In this document: in pieces, positions 31,007 through 38,131 of the stretch | Layout of the letters: each line of letters starts with the position of its first letter | How positions within the stretch are numbered: the stretch's first letter is position 1 | Assembly (NCBI GenBank): GCA_013696745.1 | Contig: JACCXZ010000008.1 | Span: 1 to 38,131, forward strand | From: Nocardioidaceae bacterium | Lineage (GTDB): Bacteria > Actinomycetota > Actinomycetes > Propionibacteriales > Nocardioidaceae | DNA length: 38,131 nucleotides | Reading direction: 5' to 3' | Position numbers and translations under genes: made by a program | The notes under the pieces: generated by a model | Told to the model about the DNA's origin: nothing | Seen by the model: the letters and a program-made list of their open reading frames with translations, nothing else | The model's database searches: none

Positions 31007-32485
31007 ATGACCTCGCTCCAGGACCCCGCATCCGTGACCGGCGACCAGGGGCCCGGCATCGATCCCGACGATCTCGCGCTCTGTCTACGCGTGCTGGCTC
31101 AGGCCGAGAACCTGCCGTCCGAGCACCCTGACGCACTTGCCGTCCGCCGGGCCACGGGCAAGGTGTTCAAGACGGTCAAGGAGCACCGACGAGCACAGCG
31201 CCGCGAGGCAGTCCTCGCCGCGGACCGTGCTGTCACCGCGTCGACCGCCACCGGGTCCCCCGACCGCATCGACGACGAGACGCAGGGGATCCCGCTCGTG
31301 TCAGCCGTCGCAGGAGCCGTCGCCGGCACCCTGCTGCGAGCCCGAGCCTGCTACACCTGCAAGCAGCGCTACACGGTGGTCGACGCGTTCTACCACCAGC
31401 TCTGCCCGACGTGCGCGGCGCTCAACCACGGCCGCCGCGACGCCCGTACGGACCTCACCGGCCGCCGCGCGCTGCTGACCGGAGGCCGGGCCAAGATCGG
31501 CATGTACATCGCGCTGCGGTTGCTGCGCGACGGCGCCCACACCACGATCACGACCCGGTTCCCGACCGACGCCTCCCGGCGTTTCGCTGCGATGCCGGAC
31601 AGTGCGGACTGGTCGCACCGGCTACGGATCGTCGGCATCGACCTGCGTGATCCCGGCCAGGTCGTGGCGCTCGCGGAGTCGGTGGCAGCGCGGGGTCCGC
31701 TCGACGTGCTCATCAACAACGCAGCGCAGACCGTGCGCCGGTCACCGGGCTGCTACGCCCCGCTCGTCGCGGCGGAGTCGGTGCCGCTGCCGATCGGTCC
31801 GCTGCCCGAGGTCAGCACCTTCGACCACTCCCGCGATGCCCACCCGGCGGTGGTGACGAGCTCGCTGCACCAGCACCGCGGCCCGCACGCGTTGTCGGCC
31901 GGGGCACTGACCAGGACCGCCCTGACCGCGGGATCCGCGTCACCCGCGCGGATCGCCGACGCCAGCGCCATCGACGCCGGTGGGCTGGTGCCCGATCCGC
32001 GCCCGATCAACAGCTGGACCCAGCGGGTGCACGAGGTCGACCTGATGGAACTGCTCGAGGTGCAGCTGTGCAACCAGACCGCACCCTTCATCCTGATCAG
32101 CCGGCTGCGACCGGCGATGGCGGCCTCGGCTGCGCACCGTACGTACGTGGTCAACGTGTCTGCGATGGAGGGACAGTTCAGCCGGGCGTACAAGGGCCCG
32201 GGTCATCCGCACACCAACATGTCCAAGGCCGCGCTCAACATGCTCACCCGTACCAGTGCCCGGGAGATGCTCACCGACGGAATCCTGATGACCGCGGTCG
32301 ACACCGGGTGGATCACCGACGAGCGTCCGCACCCGACGAAGTTGCGGCTGGCCGAGGAGGGCTTTCACGCCCCGCTCGACCTGGTCGACGGCGCGGCACG
32401 TGTCTACGACCCGATCGTGCGCGGTGAGCTGGGGGAGGACCTGCACGGCTGCTTCCTCAAGAACTACGCGCCCGCGGCATGGTGA
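31007..32485 (+). CDS. SDR oxidoreductase with N-terminal zinc ribbon
   Basis: A 492-residue protein. Residues 1-110 are helical and charged. A four-cysteine ribbon follows (CYTC at 115-118 and CPTC at 133-136), likely binding zinc. From about 153 comes a Rossmann domain with ALLTGGRAKIGMYIALRLLRDGA and LINNAAQTVRR, then an insertion of about 100 residues (240-345). The catalytic Ser is in VSAMEGQF, but the YxxxK motif is not standard: Lys407 lies in HTNMSKAAL with Thr403 where the Tyr belongs, and the nearest Tyr (395) is 12 residues before the Lys. The zinc-ribbon SDRs of this size have, as I recall, a similar layout. The substrate is unknown. Confidence 0.85.
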   Translation: MTSLQDPASVTGDQGPGIDPDDLALCLRVLAQAENLPSEHPDALAVRRATGKVFKTVKEHRRAQRREAVLAADRAVTASTATGSPDRIDDETQGIPLVSAVAGAVAGTLLRARACYTCKQRYTVVDAFYHQLCPTCAALNHGRRDARTDLTGRRALLTGGRAKIGMYIALRLLRDGAHTTITTRFPTDASRRFAAMPDSADWSHRLRIVGIDLRDPGQVVALAESVAARGPLDVLINNAAQTVRRSPGCYAPLVAAESVPLPIGPLPEVSTFDHSRDAHPAVVTSSLHQHRGPHALSAGALTRTALTAGSASPARIADASAIDAGGLVPDPRPINSWTQRVHEVDLMELLEVQLCNQTAPFILISRLRPAMAASAAHRTYVVNVSAMEGQFSRAYKGPGHPHTNMSKAALNMLTRTSAREMLTDGILMTAVDTGWITDERPHPTKLRLAEEGFHAPLDLVDGAARVYDPIVRGELGEDLHGCFLKNYAPAAW

Positions 32486-32498
32486 GCGTGCTGCTGCC

Positions 32499-32954
32499 AT
32501 GACGGGATCCGAGACACCTTCCCCGGAGCGCATCGACCGCAACTGGGCAGAGCTGCTCCAAGAGCTCCGCGTCACTCAGACCGGTGTGCAGATCCTGACC
32601 GGCTTCCTGCTGACCATCCCGTTCAGCGCCCGTTTCGAGTCCCTCGACGAGATGCAGCGCACCGTCTACCTGTGCGTGCTCAGCGGGTCGATGCTCGCCA
32701 CCGCTCTGCTCGTCGCCCCGGTCGTCTATCACCGGGTCCTGTTCCGTCAACGCCAGCGGGTCTGGCTGGTCGCCGCCGGCAACCGCTCGGCCAAGGCCGG
32801 CATGGTCGCCCTCGCCGCCACCGTGAGCGGGGTGACCTGGCTGGTGTTCGACGTGGTGGTCGGCCGGACCGCTGGCCTGCTGGCTCTGGGCGTCGCGTCC
32901 GTGGCGTTCGTGGTGCTGTGGTGGCGCGTCCCGCTGGTGCTGCGTCGTCGCTGA
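32499..32954 (+). CDS. DUF6328 family membrane protein
   Basis: A 151-residue protein. The start RNWAELLQELRVTQTGVQILTGFLLTIPFS is the family hallmark. Four membrane segments follow (about 29-48, 56-78, 95-118, 122-142). The C-terminus is Arg-rich. The function is unknown. The ATG at 32499 is 13 bases after the SDR stop, so the two are probably co-transcribed. Confidence 0.88.
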   Translation: MTGSETPSPERIDRNWAELLQELRVTQTGVQILTGFLLTIPFSARFESLDEMQRTVYLCVLSGSMLATALLVAPVVYHRVLFRQRQRVWLVAAGNRSAKAGMVALAATVSGVTWLVFDVVVGRTAGLLALGVASVAFVVLWWRVPLVLRRR

Positions 32955-32999
32955 TACGGATGCGCGGTCAGGTGTGCCTGGACAAGCGGGCGCGAGTCA

Positions 33000-33400
33000 C
33001 CCCGTTCGCCGCGCATGCGGCTGGTGTCGTGGGGCACGAGAGCCTCTGCTTCGTCGAGCCAGGAGAGGCTGGCCTCGGCGTGCACAACCCCCCCGCGCCG
33101 TGAGGCGGCTGAAGTCCGCTCCGGGATGATCGGTGAGCTGGTCGACGATGGCCTGGAGGTCAGCCAGGTGGAGCCCTACCGCTTCGCGGTGGCTGCGGAG
33201 CACCGGCCCGAGGGCATCGGGTCGTGCGTGGCGGGCCATGAATCGGTGATCTCGAAGACACGCTTGTCCGGCGCGGACGTTTGAGGCACGTGCGTTCCGC
33301 CGATCAGGTCGAGCTCCTCGAGGCGAGCGAGCTCGCGGTACAACTGGCTGCGCGGGATCGGCCAGAAGTAGGCAATGCTCCGGTCGGCGCAAGCCCTTAC
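33000..33400 (-). pseudogene. PadR-family regulator relic
   Basis: Three frames on the minus strand together spell a PadR repressor. The first (about 33395-33242) reads RSIAYFWPIPRSQLYRELARLEELDLIGG...DKRVFEITD, the winged-helix domain. The second (about 33240-33095) reads RSHREAVGLHLADLQAIVDQLTDHPGADFSRLTARGG, the C-terminal helices. The third reads VVHAEASLSWLDEAEALV to about 33020. The first break lies at about 33240, and the second at a run of seven C (33088-33094). The N-terminal 25-30 residues of the winged helix are missing, and the relic begins about 10 bases past the acyl-CoA synthetase stop. PadR repressors often control efflux or detoxification genes; no such gene is adjacent. The rest of 32955-33404 holds nothing else I recognise. 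Confidence 0.8.
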
Positions 33401-33404
33401 GTCG

Positions 33405-35219
33405 TCAGCCCGTCCGCTTGGCGTACAGCGCCTCGACGTCGGCGGCAAAGTCGCGCATCACCACCGAACGCTTGACCTTGAGCGTGGGCGTGAGGTGCCC
33501 TGACTCCTCGGTGACGTCGACCGGCAGCACCCGGAACTTCTTGACCTGCTCGGCCGAAGACACCATCTCGTTGGCTGCATCGACGGCCCGACGCACCTCG
33601 GCCAACAGGTCGGCGTCCTGGGTCAGCTCGGCCACCGGCACCGACGGACGGCCCTGCTCCTGCAGCCACAGGGCCACCGACTCCGAGTCCAGCGTGATCA
33701 GCGCCGCGATCTGTGCGCGGCCGTCGCCGACCACAAGCGCCTGGCTGACCAGCACGTGCGAGCGGATCACGTCCTCCAGTGGCGCCGGTGAGACGTTCTT
33801 GCCCGCCGACGTGACCAGGATCTCCTTTGAGCGTCCGGTGATCGTGAAGTAGCCGTCGGCGTCGATGCTGCCGAGGTCGCCGGTGTGGAACCAGCCGTCG
33901 TCGTCGAGCACGTCGGCGCTGGCCTCGGGGTTACGCCAGTAGCCGGGGAACACGTGCCCCCCACGTACGAGCACCTCCCCGTCGTCGCCAGTACGCAGCT
34001 CGACGCCTGGCAGTGCGCGCCCGACGGTCCCGATCCGCGTGTGCAGCCGGGTGTTGACGGTGGTCGCGGCCGTGGTCTCGGTGAGGCCGTAGCCCTCCAG
34101 CACGGTGACGCCGATCCCGCGGAAGAAGTGCCCGAGCCGCGGACCCAGCGCTGCGCCACCGGAGACGCCCCAGCGCAGACGGCCACCGAAGGCCGCCCTG
34201 ATCTTGGCGTACACGAGCCGGTCGAACACCGCACGCTTCGCGCTCAGCAGCGGGCCCGGACGTCCGGTCTCCAGCGCCCGGCTGTAGGCGATGGCCGTGT
34301 CGGTGGCCATCGTGAAGATGCGCTCCTTGCCGTTCGCCGTCGCCTTGCGTCTGGCCCCGTCGTAGATCCGCTCGAAGACGCGGGGCACTGCCAGCACGAA
34401 CGTCGGCTGGTACGTCGGCAGATCCCGTGCCACGCGGGCGATGTCGGTGTGTCCGGTGCGCACCGCCGCGAGCAGCACAGCGACCTCGATCATGCGGCCG
34501 AAGACGTGCGCGAGAGGGAGGAACAGCAGTGTTGCTGCGTCCTCCTCCTCGAACAGCTCGGGCAGGAACTCGATGGCGGCCACGACCTCGGTGAGGAAGT
34601 TGCCGTGGGTGAGCTCGCAGCCCTTGGGACGCCCGGTGGTGCCGGAGGTGTAGATGATCGTGGCCAGGCTGTCCGGACCCAGTGTGGCCCGACGCGCATC
34701 CAACTCGGCCGGGTCCTGACCCCTTCCAGCGGCGATCAGGTCCGCCAGTGTGGACTCCTCACCGTCCAGCACCCAGTGGGCACGCAGGTCGGGAAGGTCG
34801 CCCAGCCCACGGAGCATGCTCGCGTGTGCCGGGCTCTCCACGATGGCAGCGACCGCCCCGGAGTCCCGAAGGACCCAGCGCAGCTGATCGGCCGCCGACG
34901 TCTCGTACACCGGCACCACGACGGCACCGGCCGCCCAGAGCGCTGCATCGACCAGGGTCCACTCGTACCGTGTCTTGGACATGAGGGCCACCCGGTCGCC
35001 GCACTGGATCCCGGACGCGAGGAATCCGCAGGCGACCTGCTGGACCTCCGCGGCGAACTCCGCCGCGGTGACCGGATGCCAGGTGTCACGCTCGCGCCGG
35101 TTGAGCACCACCCGGTCGGGAGTTCGTCGGGCGTTCGCCCCGATGATCTCGGCCAAGCTGGCGGGACGCCCCTCGCCCTCCCACCAGCGGTTTCGCGCAC
35201 TCGCTTCTTGTGCAGTCAC
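33405..35219 (-). CDS. Long-chain acyl-CoA synthetase (AMP-dependent)
   Basis: A 604-residue adenylate-forming enzyme that activates long-chain fatty acids as acyl-CoA with ATP. It has the P-loop-like motif YTSGTTGRPKG (190-200), the VSGGAALG and GYGLTET motifs that bind the adenylate, and the hinge DGWFHTGDLG with ITGRSKEILVTSAGKNVSPAPLE. These match the FadD15-type subgroup of actinobacteria. The start is a GTG at 35219, and the C-terminus (TLKVKRSVV) ends in the usual place. It is convergent with the DUF6328 gene and follows the catalase gene on the same strand. Confidence 0.94.
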   Translation of the reverse strand: MTAQEASARNRWWEGEGRPASLAEIIGANARRTPDRVVLNRRERDTWHPVTAAEFAAEVQQVACGFLASGIQCGDRVALMSKTRYEWTLVDAALWAAGAVVVPVYETSAADQLRWVLRDSGAVAAIVESPAHASMLRGLGDLPDLRAHWVLDGEESTLADLIAAGRGQDPAELDARRATLGPDSLATIIYTSGTTGRPKGCELTHGNFLTEVVAAIEFLPELFEEEDAATLLFLPLAHVFGRMIEVAVLLAAVRTGHTDIARVARDLPTYQPTFVLAVPRVFERIYDGARRKATANGKERIFTMATDTAIAYSRALETGRPGPLLSAKRAVFDRLVYAKIRAAFGGRLRWGVSGGAALGPRLGHFFRGIGVTVLEGYGLTETTAATTVNTRLHTRIGTVGRALPGVELRTGDDGEVLVRGGHVFPGYWRNPEASADVLDDDGWFHTGDLGSIDADGYFTITGRSKEILVTSAGKNVSPAPLEDVIRSHVLVSQALVVGDGRAQIAALITLDSESVALWLQEQGRPSVPVAELTQDADLLAEVRRAVDAANEMVSSAEQVKKFRVLPVDVTEESGHLTPTLKVKRSVVMRDFAADVEALYAKRTG

Positions 35220-35243
35220 GGGCTGACTGTAGCGCCGTGGTGC

Positions 35244-36770
35244 TCAGACCTTGGCGCCCTCGTCGGTCGGGTCCACCGGCGACTGCCCGGTCGCCGGCGC
35301 GGTCGTGGCGGTGATGGTGCGTACGGCCTCCTCGACCCGCTTGCCGAGCTCGGCGTCGACATTGCCCCAGTACTCGAAAGCACGCTCCAGGACCGGCTCG
35401 CTCACGCCGTTGGACAGGTGACCGGCGATGTTGGCGACCAGGCGCTCGCGCGCCGGTTCGTCCATCACCTCACGCACCAGGGTGCCCGGCTGGACCCAGT
35501 CACTGTCCTGCGCGTGCTGCTCGTACGGGGCACGGAGCTGCTCGCCGCCACCGGACCAGCCAGCCGCGTCACCGAACCGCTCGGTGTCGGCGTGCGGACC
35601 ACCGTAGGAGTTCGGTGCGTACACCGGCTGCTCGGGCGCGTTGTACGCGTAGCGCATGGCGCCGTCCTTGGAGTACGTGTTGACCACCGACTTCGGCGCG
35701 TTCACGGGCAGCTGCTGGTAGTTCGTGCCGACCCGGTAGCGCTGGGTGTCGGCGTAGCTGAACACTCGGCCGAGCAGCATCTTGTCGGGGCTCGGCGCGA
35801 TGCCGGGCACCAGGTTCGACGGCGCGAAGGCGGCCTGCTCGATCTGCGCGAAGAAGTTCTCCGGGTTGCGGTTCAGCGTCATCGTGCCCACCTTGACCCG
35901 CGGGTAGTCCTCCTGCGGCCAGACCTTGGTCAGGTCGAAGGGATTGAACCGGTAGTGCTCCGCATCGGCGAACGGCATGATCTGCACCTCGAAGGACCAG
36001 CTCGGGAAGTTACCCTCCGCGATGGCGCCGAAGAGGTCCTGGCGGTGGTGGTCCGGGGACGTCCCCGCGAGTTCGTCGGCCTTGGCCTGGGTCAGGAACT
36101 CGATGCCCTGGTTGGTCTTGAAGTGGTACTTCACCCAGAAGCGCGCGCCGGCGGTGTTGATCCACTGGTACGTGTGCGAGCTGAAGCCGTCCATGTGCCT
36201 GAATGACTTGGGGATGCCCCGGTCGCCCATCAGCCAGGTCACCTGGTGAGCGCTCTCGGGGGACAGCGTCCAGAAGTCCCACTGCATGTCGTGGTCGCGC
36301 AGGCCGGAGTCCGGCATCCGCTTCTGCGAACGGATGAAGTCCTGGAACTTCATCGGGTCCTTGACGAAGAAGACCGGCGTGTTGTTGCCGACCATGTCGT
36401 AGTTGCCCTGCTCGGTATAGAACTTCAGCGCGAAGCCGCGCGGGTCGCGCCAGGTGTCCGGGCTGCCCTGCTCGCCGGCGACCGTGGAAAACCGTGCCAG
36501 CATCTCGGTCCTCCTGCCGGGCTGCAGGAGGTCGGCCTTGGTGTACGCGGAGACGTCGCCGGTGATCTCGAGCTCGCCGAACGCCCCGGCCCCCTTGGCG
36601 TGCACGACCCGCTCCGGGACGCGCTCACGGTTGAACTGCGCCATCTTCTCGATCAGGTAGTGGTCGTGCAGCAGGATTCCGCCGCCGGTGCCCTGGGTCA
36701 GGGAGTGCTCGTCGCTCCCGACTGGGATTCCTGCGTTCGTGGTCGTGTGATCAGCGGCGTTATGGGTCAT
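35244..36770 (-). CDS. katA: Monofunctional heme catalase
   Basis: A 508-residue small-subunit catalase that breaks down hydrogen peroxide. The catalytic His57 is in [14 protein letters not shown]. Asn130 is in [10 protein letters not shown]. The proximal heme ligand Tyr339 is in [15 protein letters not shown]. Other conserved pieces are RFSTVAGE, the [17 protein letters not shown] region and PLPNxR-like [14 protein letters not shown]. The ATG at 36770 has an AGGAGAT site 8 bases upstream. A decayed Fur-like gene lies directly upstream, 28 bases away, the position where peroxide-responsive Fur regulators sit in many bacteria. Confidence 0.97.
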   Translation of the reverse strand: MTHNAADHTTTNAGIPVGSDEHSLTQGTGGGILLHDHYLIEKMAQFNRERVPERVVHAKGAGAFGELEITGDVSAYTKADLLQPGRRTEMLARFSTVAGEQGSPDTWRDPRGFALKFYTEQGNYDMVGNNTPVFFVKDPMKFQDFIRSQKRMPDSGLRDHDMQWDFWTLSPESAHQVTWLMGDRGIPKSFRHMDGFSSHTYQWINTAGARFWVKYHFKTNQGIEFLTQAKADELAGTSPDHHRQDLFGAIAEGNFPSWSFEVQIMPFADAEHYRFNPFDLTKVWPQEDYPRVKVGTMTLNRNPENFFAQIEQAAFAPSNLVPGIAPSPDKMLLGRVFSYADTQRYRVGTNYQQLPVNAPKSVVNTYSKDGAMRYAYNAPEQPVYAPNSYGGPHADTERFGDAAGWSGGGEQLRAPYEQHAQDSDWVQPGTLVREVMDEPARERLVANIAGHLSNGVSEPVLERAFEYWGNVDAELGKRVEEAVRTITATTAPATGQSPVDPTDEGAKV

Positions 36771-36798
36771 GACATCTCCTTGTGATGGTCGAACGGGG

Positions 36799-36985
36799 CT
36801 ACTGGGAGGGGTTGGCTTGAGTGGGGGTCGACCGGCAGGTAGGGCACAGGCCCCAGAAGACGACCTCTGCCTCGTCCACGGCGAAGCCGGCAGTGTCCGC
36901 GGGCGTCAATCCGACGGACCAAGCCCGCCTGCGTGCACACAGCGAGGACGTCGTACGAGCATCGAGCGGGGATCTGCTTCGGGGT
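36799..36985 (-). pseudogene. Fur-family regulator relic
   Basis: Two pieces of a FurA-like protein are visible in different frames. The upstream piece (about 36960-36900) reads YDVLAVCTQAGLVRRI, which matches the end of the Fur DNA-binding domain. The downstream piece (about 36907-36802) reads [25 protein letters not shown], which matches the C-terminal dimerisation end of FurA. They meet near base 36905, and the 45 or so residues that normally lie between, with the metal-binding histidines, are gone, with a frame change. The N-terminal 50 residues are absent as well. A TAG at 36799-36801 ends the second frame. Confidence 0.75.
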
Positions 36986-36989
36986 TGGG

Positions 36990-37214
36990 TCACTCCCGCT
37001 CGGGGTCACCGCTGACCGGGGTGCTCGGCCCGTCCTGTGGTTCGACGGATTCCTGAAGGTTCTCGGTGGGGGCGAGCGATCCGTCGCCGAGCACCACCCG
37101 CTCGGTCTCGTCGCCGTCACCGTGCATCCGGGTCTCGTCGGGCAGGGCGTTGACAGCCATGACCGACGGGTCGACGTCGTCCACGGTCGGCCTGCGTGTG
37201 CCGTCGCTGGTCAT
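36990..37214 (-). CDS. Small acidic protein, 74 residues
   Basis: An acidic, low-complexity protein rich in Asp, Glu, Thr and Pro, without cysteines or hydrophobic segments, and probably disordered. I do not recognise a family. It has a strong GAGGAG ribosome site 5 bases upstream of the ATG at 37214, which argues for real translation. It occupies the place where the N-terminal part of the Fur gene would have been. It is flanked on the same strand by the SRPBCC gene. Confidence 0.6.
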   Translation of the reverse strand: MTSDGTRRPTVDDVDPSVMAVNALPDETRMHGDGDETERVVLGDGSLAPTENLQESVEPQDGPSTPVSGDPERE

Positions 37215-37241
37215 GGTGCTCCTCGCTGGTGGGTGAGTAGG

Positions 37242-37673
37242 TCAAAGCCGGTTCAAGTTGTCGCGCAGGCCGCGTTCGGCCTCGTCGCCGAGCTTCTTCA
37301 ACGGGATCGACATCAACGGGTCGGCCAGCCTGGCCGGACCTTTGAGGACGAACTGCGCGTGGTAGGTGACCGTCGTGGAGTCGGCGTCGGCTTCGAAGGT
37401 GATGGTGTCGGTGAGACTGACCGTCTTGTTCTCGCCGCGCAGACGCAGCAGACGCTCCGGCTCGACGTCGACCACGGTGTAGTCCACCTCGACCTCACGG
37501 CCCAGGAACTTCGAGATGTTGTGGTAGACGGTGCCCACCCCTCCGTCGCCGGACGAGCGGACCGTTTCGATGGTGCCCGGGTCCCAGTCGTTCGTGCTGC
37601 GGAAGTCCGAGAGATAGGCCCAGACCGTGGCCAATGGCCTGTCGACCGTGACGCTGCGCTCGATGCTTCGCAC
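37242..37673 (-). CDS. SRPBCC (START/Bet v1-like) family protein
   Basis: A 143-residue helix-grip protein: MRSIERSVTVDRPLATVWAYLSDF is the first strand and helix, LGREVEVDYTVVDVEPERLLRLRGEN and TVSLTDTITFEADADSTTVTYHAQF form the sheet, and a long C-terminal helix ends GLRDNLNRL. Such domains bind hydrophobic ligands such as lipids or polyketides. The ligand is unknown. The GTG start has an AAGGAG site upstream. Confidence 0.9.
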   Translation of the reverse strand: MRSIERSVTVDRPLATVWAYLSDFRSTNDWDPGTIETVRSSGDGGVGTVYHNISKFLGREVEVDYTVVDVEPERLLRLRGENKTVSLTDTITFEADADSTTVTYHAQFVLKGPARLADPLMSIPLKKLGDEAERGLRDNLNRL

Positions 37674-37693
37674 GCTGCTCCTTCGTTGCTGGT

Positions 37694-37837
37694 TTAGGTG
37701 AGGATGCTCACTCCGCCTGGACCGACGAGCAGGCCCGCGACGATGAGCAGAGCGCCCATGAGGATTGCGCCCCTGACCAAGGAGACGATGCCGGAGATGA
37801 CAAGGATGACGGCGATGACCCAGAGAACTGTTTCCAT
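37694..37837 (-). CDS. 47-residue hydrophobic membrane protein
   Basis: The peptide METVLWVIAVILVISG continues as one or two membrane helices (about 4-18 and 23-38) and ends GPGGVSILT. It has an AAAGGA ribosome site 9 bases before the ATG at 37837. Small hydrophobic proteins of this type are common in actinobacterial genomes and often sit near stress genes. The function is unknown. Confidence 0.65.
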   Translation of the reverse strand: METVLWVIAVILVISGIVSLVRGAILMGALLIVAGLLVGPGGVSILT

Positions 37838-37922
37838 GAGTGCAGATCCTTTCAGTGAACTGGTCCGAGACGTACCAGACATCCTGGTGCCGATCTCGAG
37901 ATCGCGCAGTTCGGTTGACGAA

Positions 37923-37960
37923 ATCCAGGACCCCACCGCCGAAGCGATGGGGTCCTGGAT
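37923..37960 (-). terminator. Terminator of the cold-shock gene
   Basis: A perfect 13-bp stem, ATCCAGGACCCCA (37923-37935) and TGGGGTCCTGGAT (37948-37960), encloses a 12-base loop. It lies 32 bases past the stop of the cold-shock gene on the minus strand and is followed by TTCGT. The symmetry is long enough to be a strong terminator on either strand. Confidence 0.75.
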
Positions 37961-37991
37961 CTGATTCCGAGGAGCGCGAGGGCTCCGGCGG

Positions 37992-38131
37992 TCAGACGGG
38001 GCGGACGTTCTCCGCCTGCGGGCCCTTCTGGCCCTGCGTGACGTCGAACTCGACGCGCTGGTTGTCCTCGAGCGAGCGGTAGCCGTCGCTGGCGATCGCC
38101 GAGAAGTGGACGAAGACGTCGTCTCCGCCAC
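37992..38131 (-). CDS. Cold-shock protein, C-terminal part
   Basis: The last 45 residues of a CspA-type protein run off the right edge of the window. The visible part starts [11 protein letters not shown], which is the RNP2 RNA-binding motif, then [24 protein letters not shown], the usual last two strands. Such proteins bind single-stranded RNA and melt secondary structure. The N-terminal RNP1 (KGFGFI) lies beyond 38131. Confidence 0.95.
   Translation of the reverse strand, partial: GGDDVFVHFSAIASDGYRSLEDNQRVEFDVTQGQKGPQAENVRPV

Noticed and set aside
1-38131. CRISPR array, defence island or biosynthetic gene cluster
   Set aside because: No regularly spaced repeats and no cas, restriction, toxin-antitoxin, NRPS or PKS genes were recognised.

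Overview
The window is high-GC DNA from an actinobacterium. The evidence is the frequent GTG starts, a WhiB-family regulator, the bacterial proteasome activator Bpa, a DUF4193 protein, two F420-type (deazaflavin/PPOX) oxidoreductases, a TIGR03086 DinB-like protein of the mycothiol-dependent superfamily, a TB7.3-like biotinyl protein and a PAP2-diacylglycerol kinase fusion. The species cannot be named from this sequence. Most of the window reads as ordinary chromosome with short, tightly packed operons.

Layout. 1-1330: an insertion sequence with doubled terminal repeats at both ends and a transposase that seems to lack its first catalytic aspartate. 1422-4546: a cytosolic lipase-like hydrolase facing arginine deiminase. 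4617-9545: a glycosyltransferase divergent from a plus-strand run of DUF4446 protein, beta-phosphoglucomutase-like HAD enzyme and GH65 disaccharide phosphorylase, the last two translationally coupled. 9594-13327: PAP2-diacylglycerol kinase divergent from serS, which is coupled to a Cof-type phosphatase. 13374-18510: a minus-strand stretch with DUF4193 protein, F420-type nitroreductase, SDR, WhiB-HTH regulator, Bpa, quinone oxidoreductase, and a mobA/DUF6457 pair. 18630-20731: nitrilase-type amidohydrolase, coupled membrane protein and a biotinyl-domain protein. 20756-24016: the lutCBA lactate-oxidation operon behind a ferritin-like gene. 24185-24953: two tRNA-Ser genes (TGA and GCT) around a membrane protein. 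25021-30954: N5-(carboxyethyl)ornithine synthase-like enzyme, PPOX enzyme, DinB-like protein, a damaged sigma factor with a downstream membrane protein, a YbdK-type ligase, DUF1360, Rieske and P-loop proteins. 31007-38131: a zinc-ribbon SDR, a DUF6328 protein, a PadR relic, acyl-CoA synthetase, catalase, a Fur relic, three small stress-type genes and a partial cold-shock gene.

I did not find a clearly new multigene system. The strongest signal is decay of regulators. The sigma factor has lost the core of region 4.2, so its frame now runs into the next gene. A Fur-like gene next to catalase survives only as two fragments in different frames. A PadR regulator is broken in at least two places, one at a seven-base homopolymer. 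Together with the internal deletion in the transposase, these are either real small deletions or assembly errors, and read mapping would decide. Other points of interest are the WhiB-HTH fusion with a possible SigR-like promoter, the SDR without the usual catalytic tyrosine, and the orphan carboxyethylornithine synthase-like gene.
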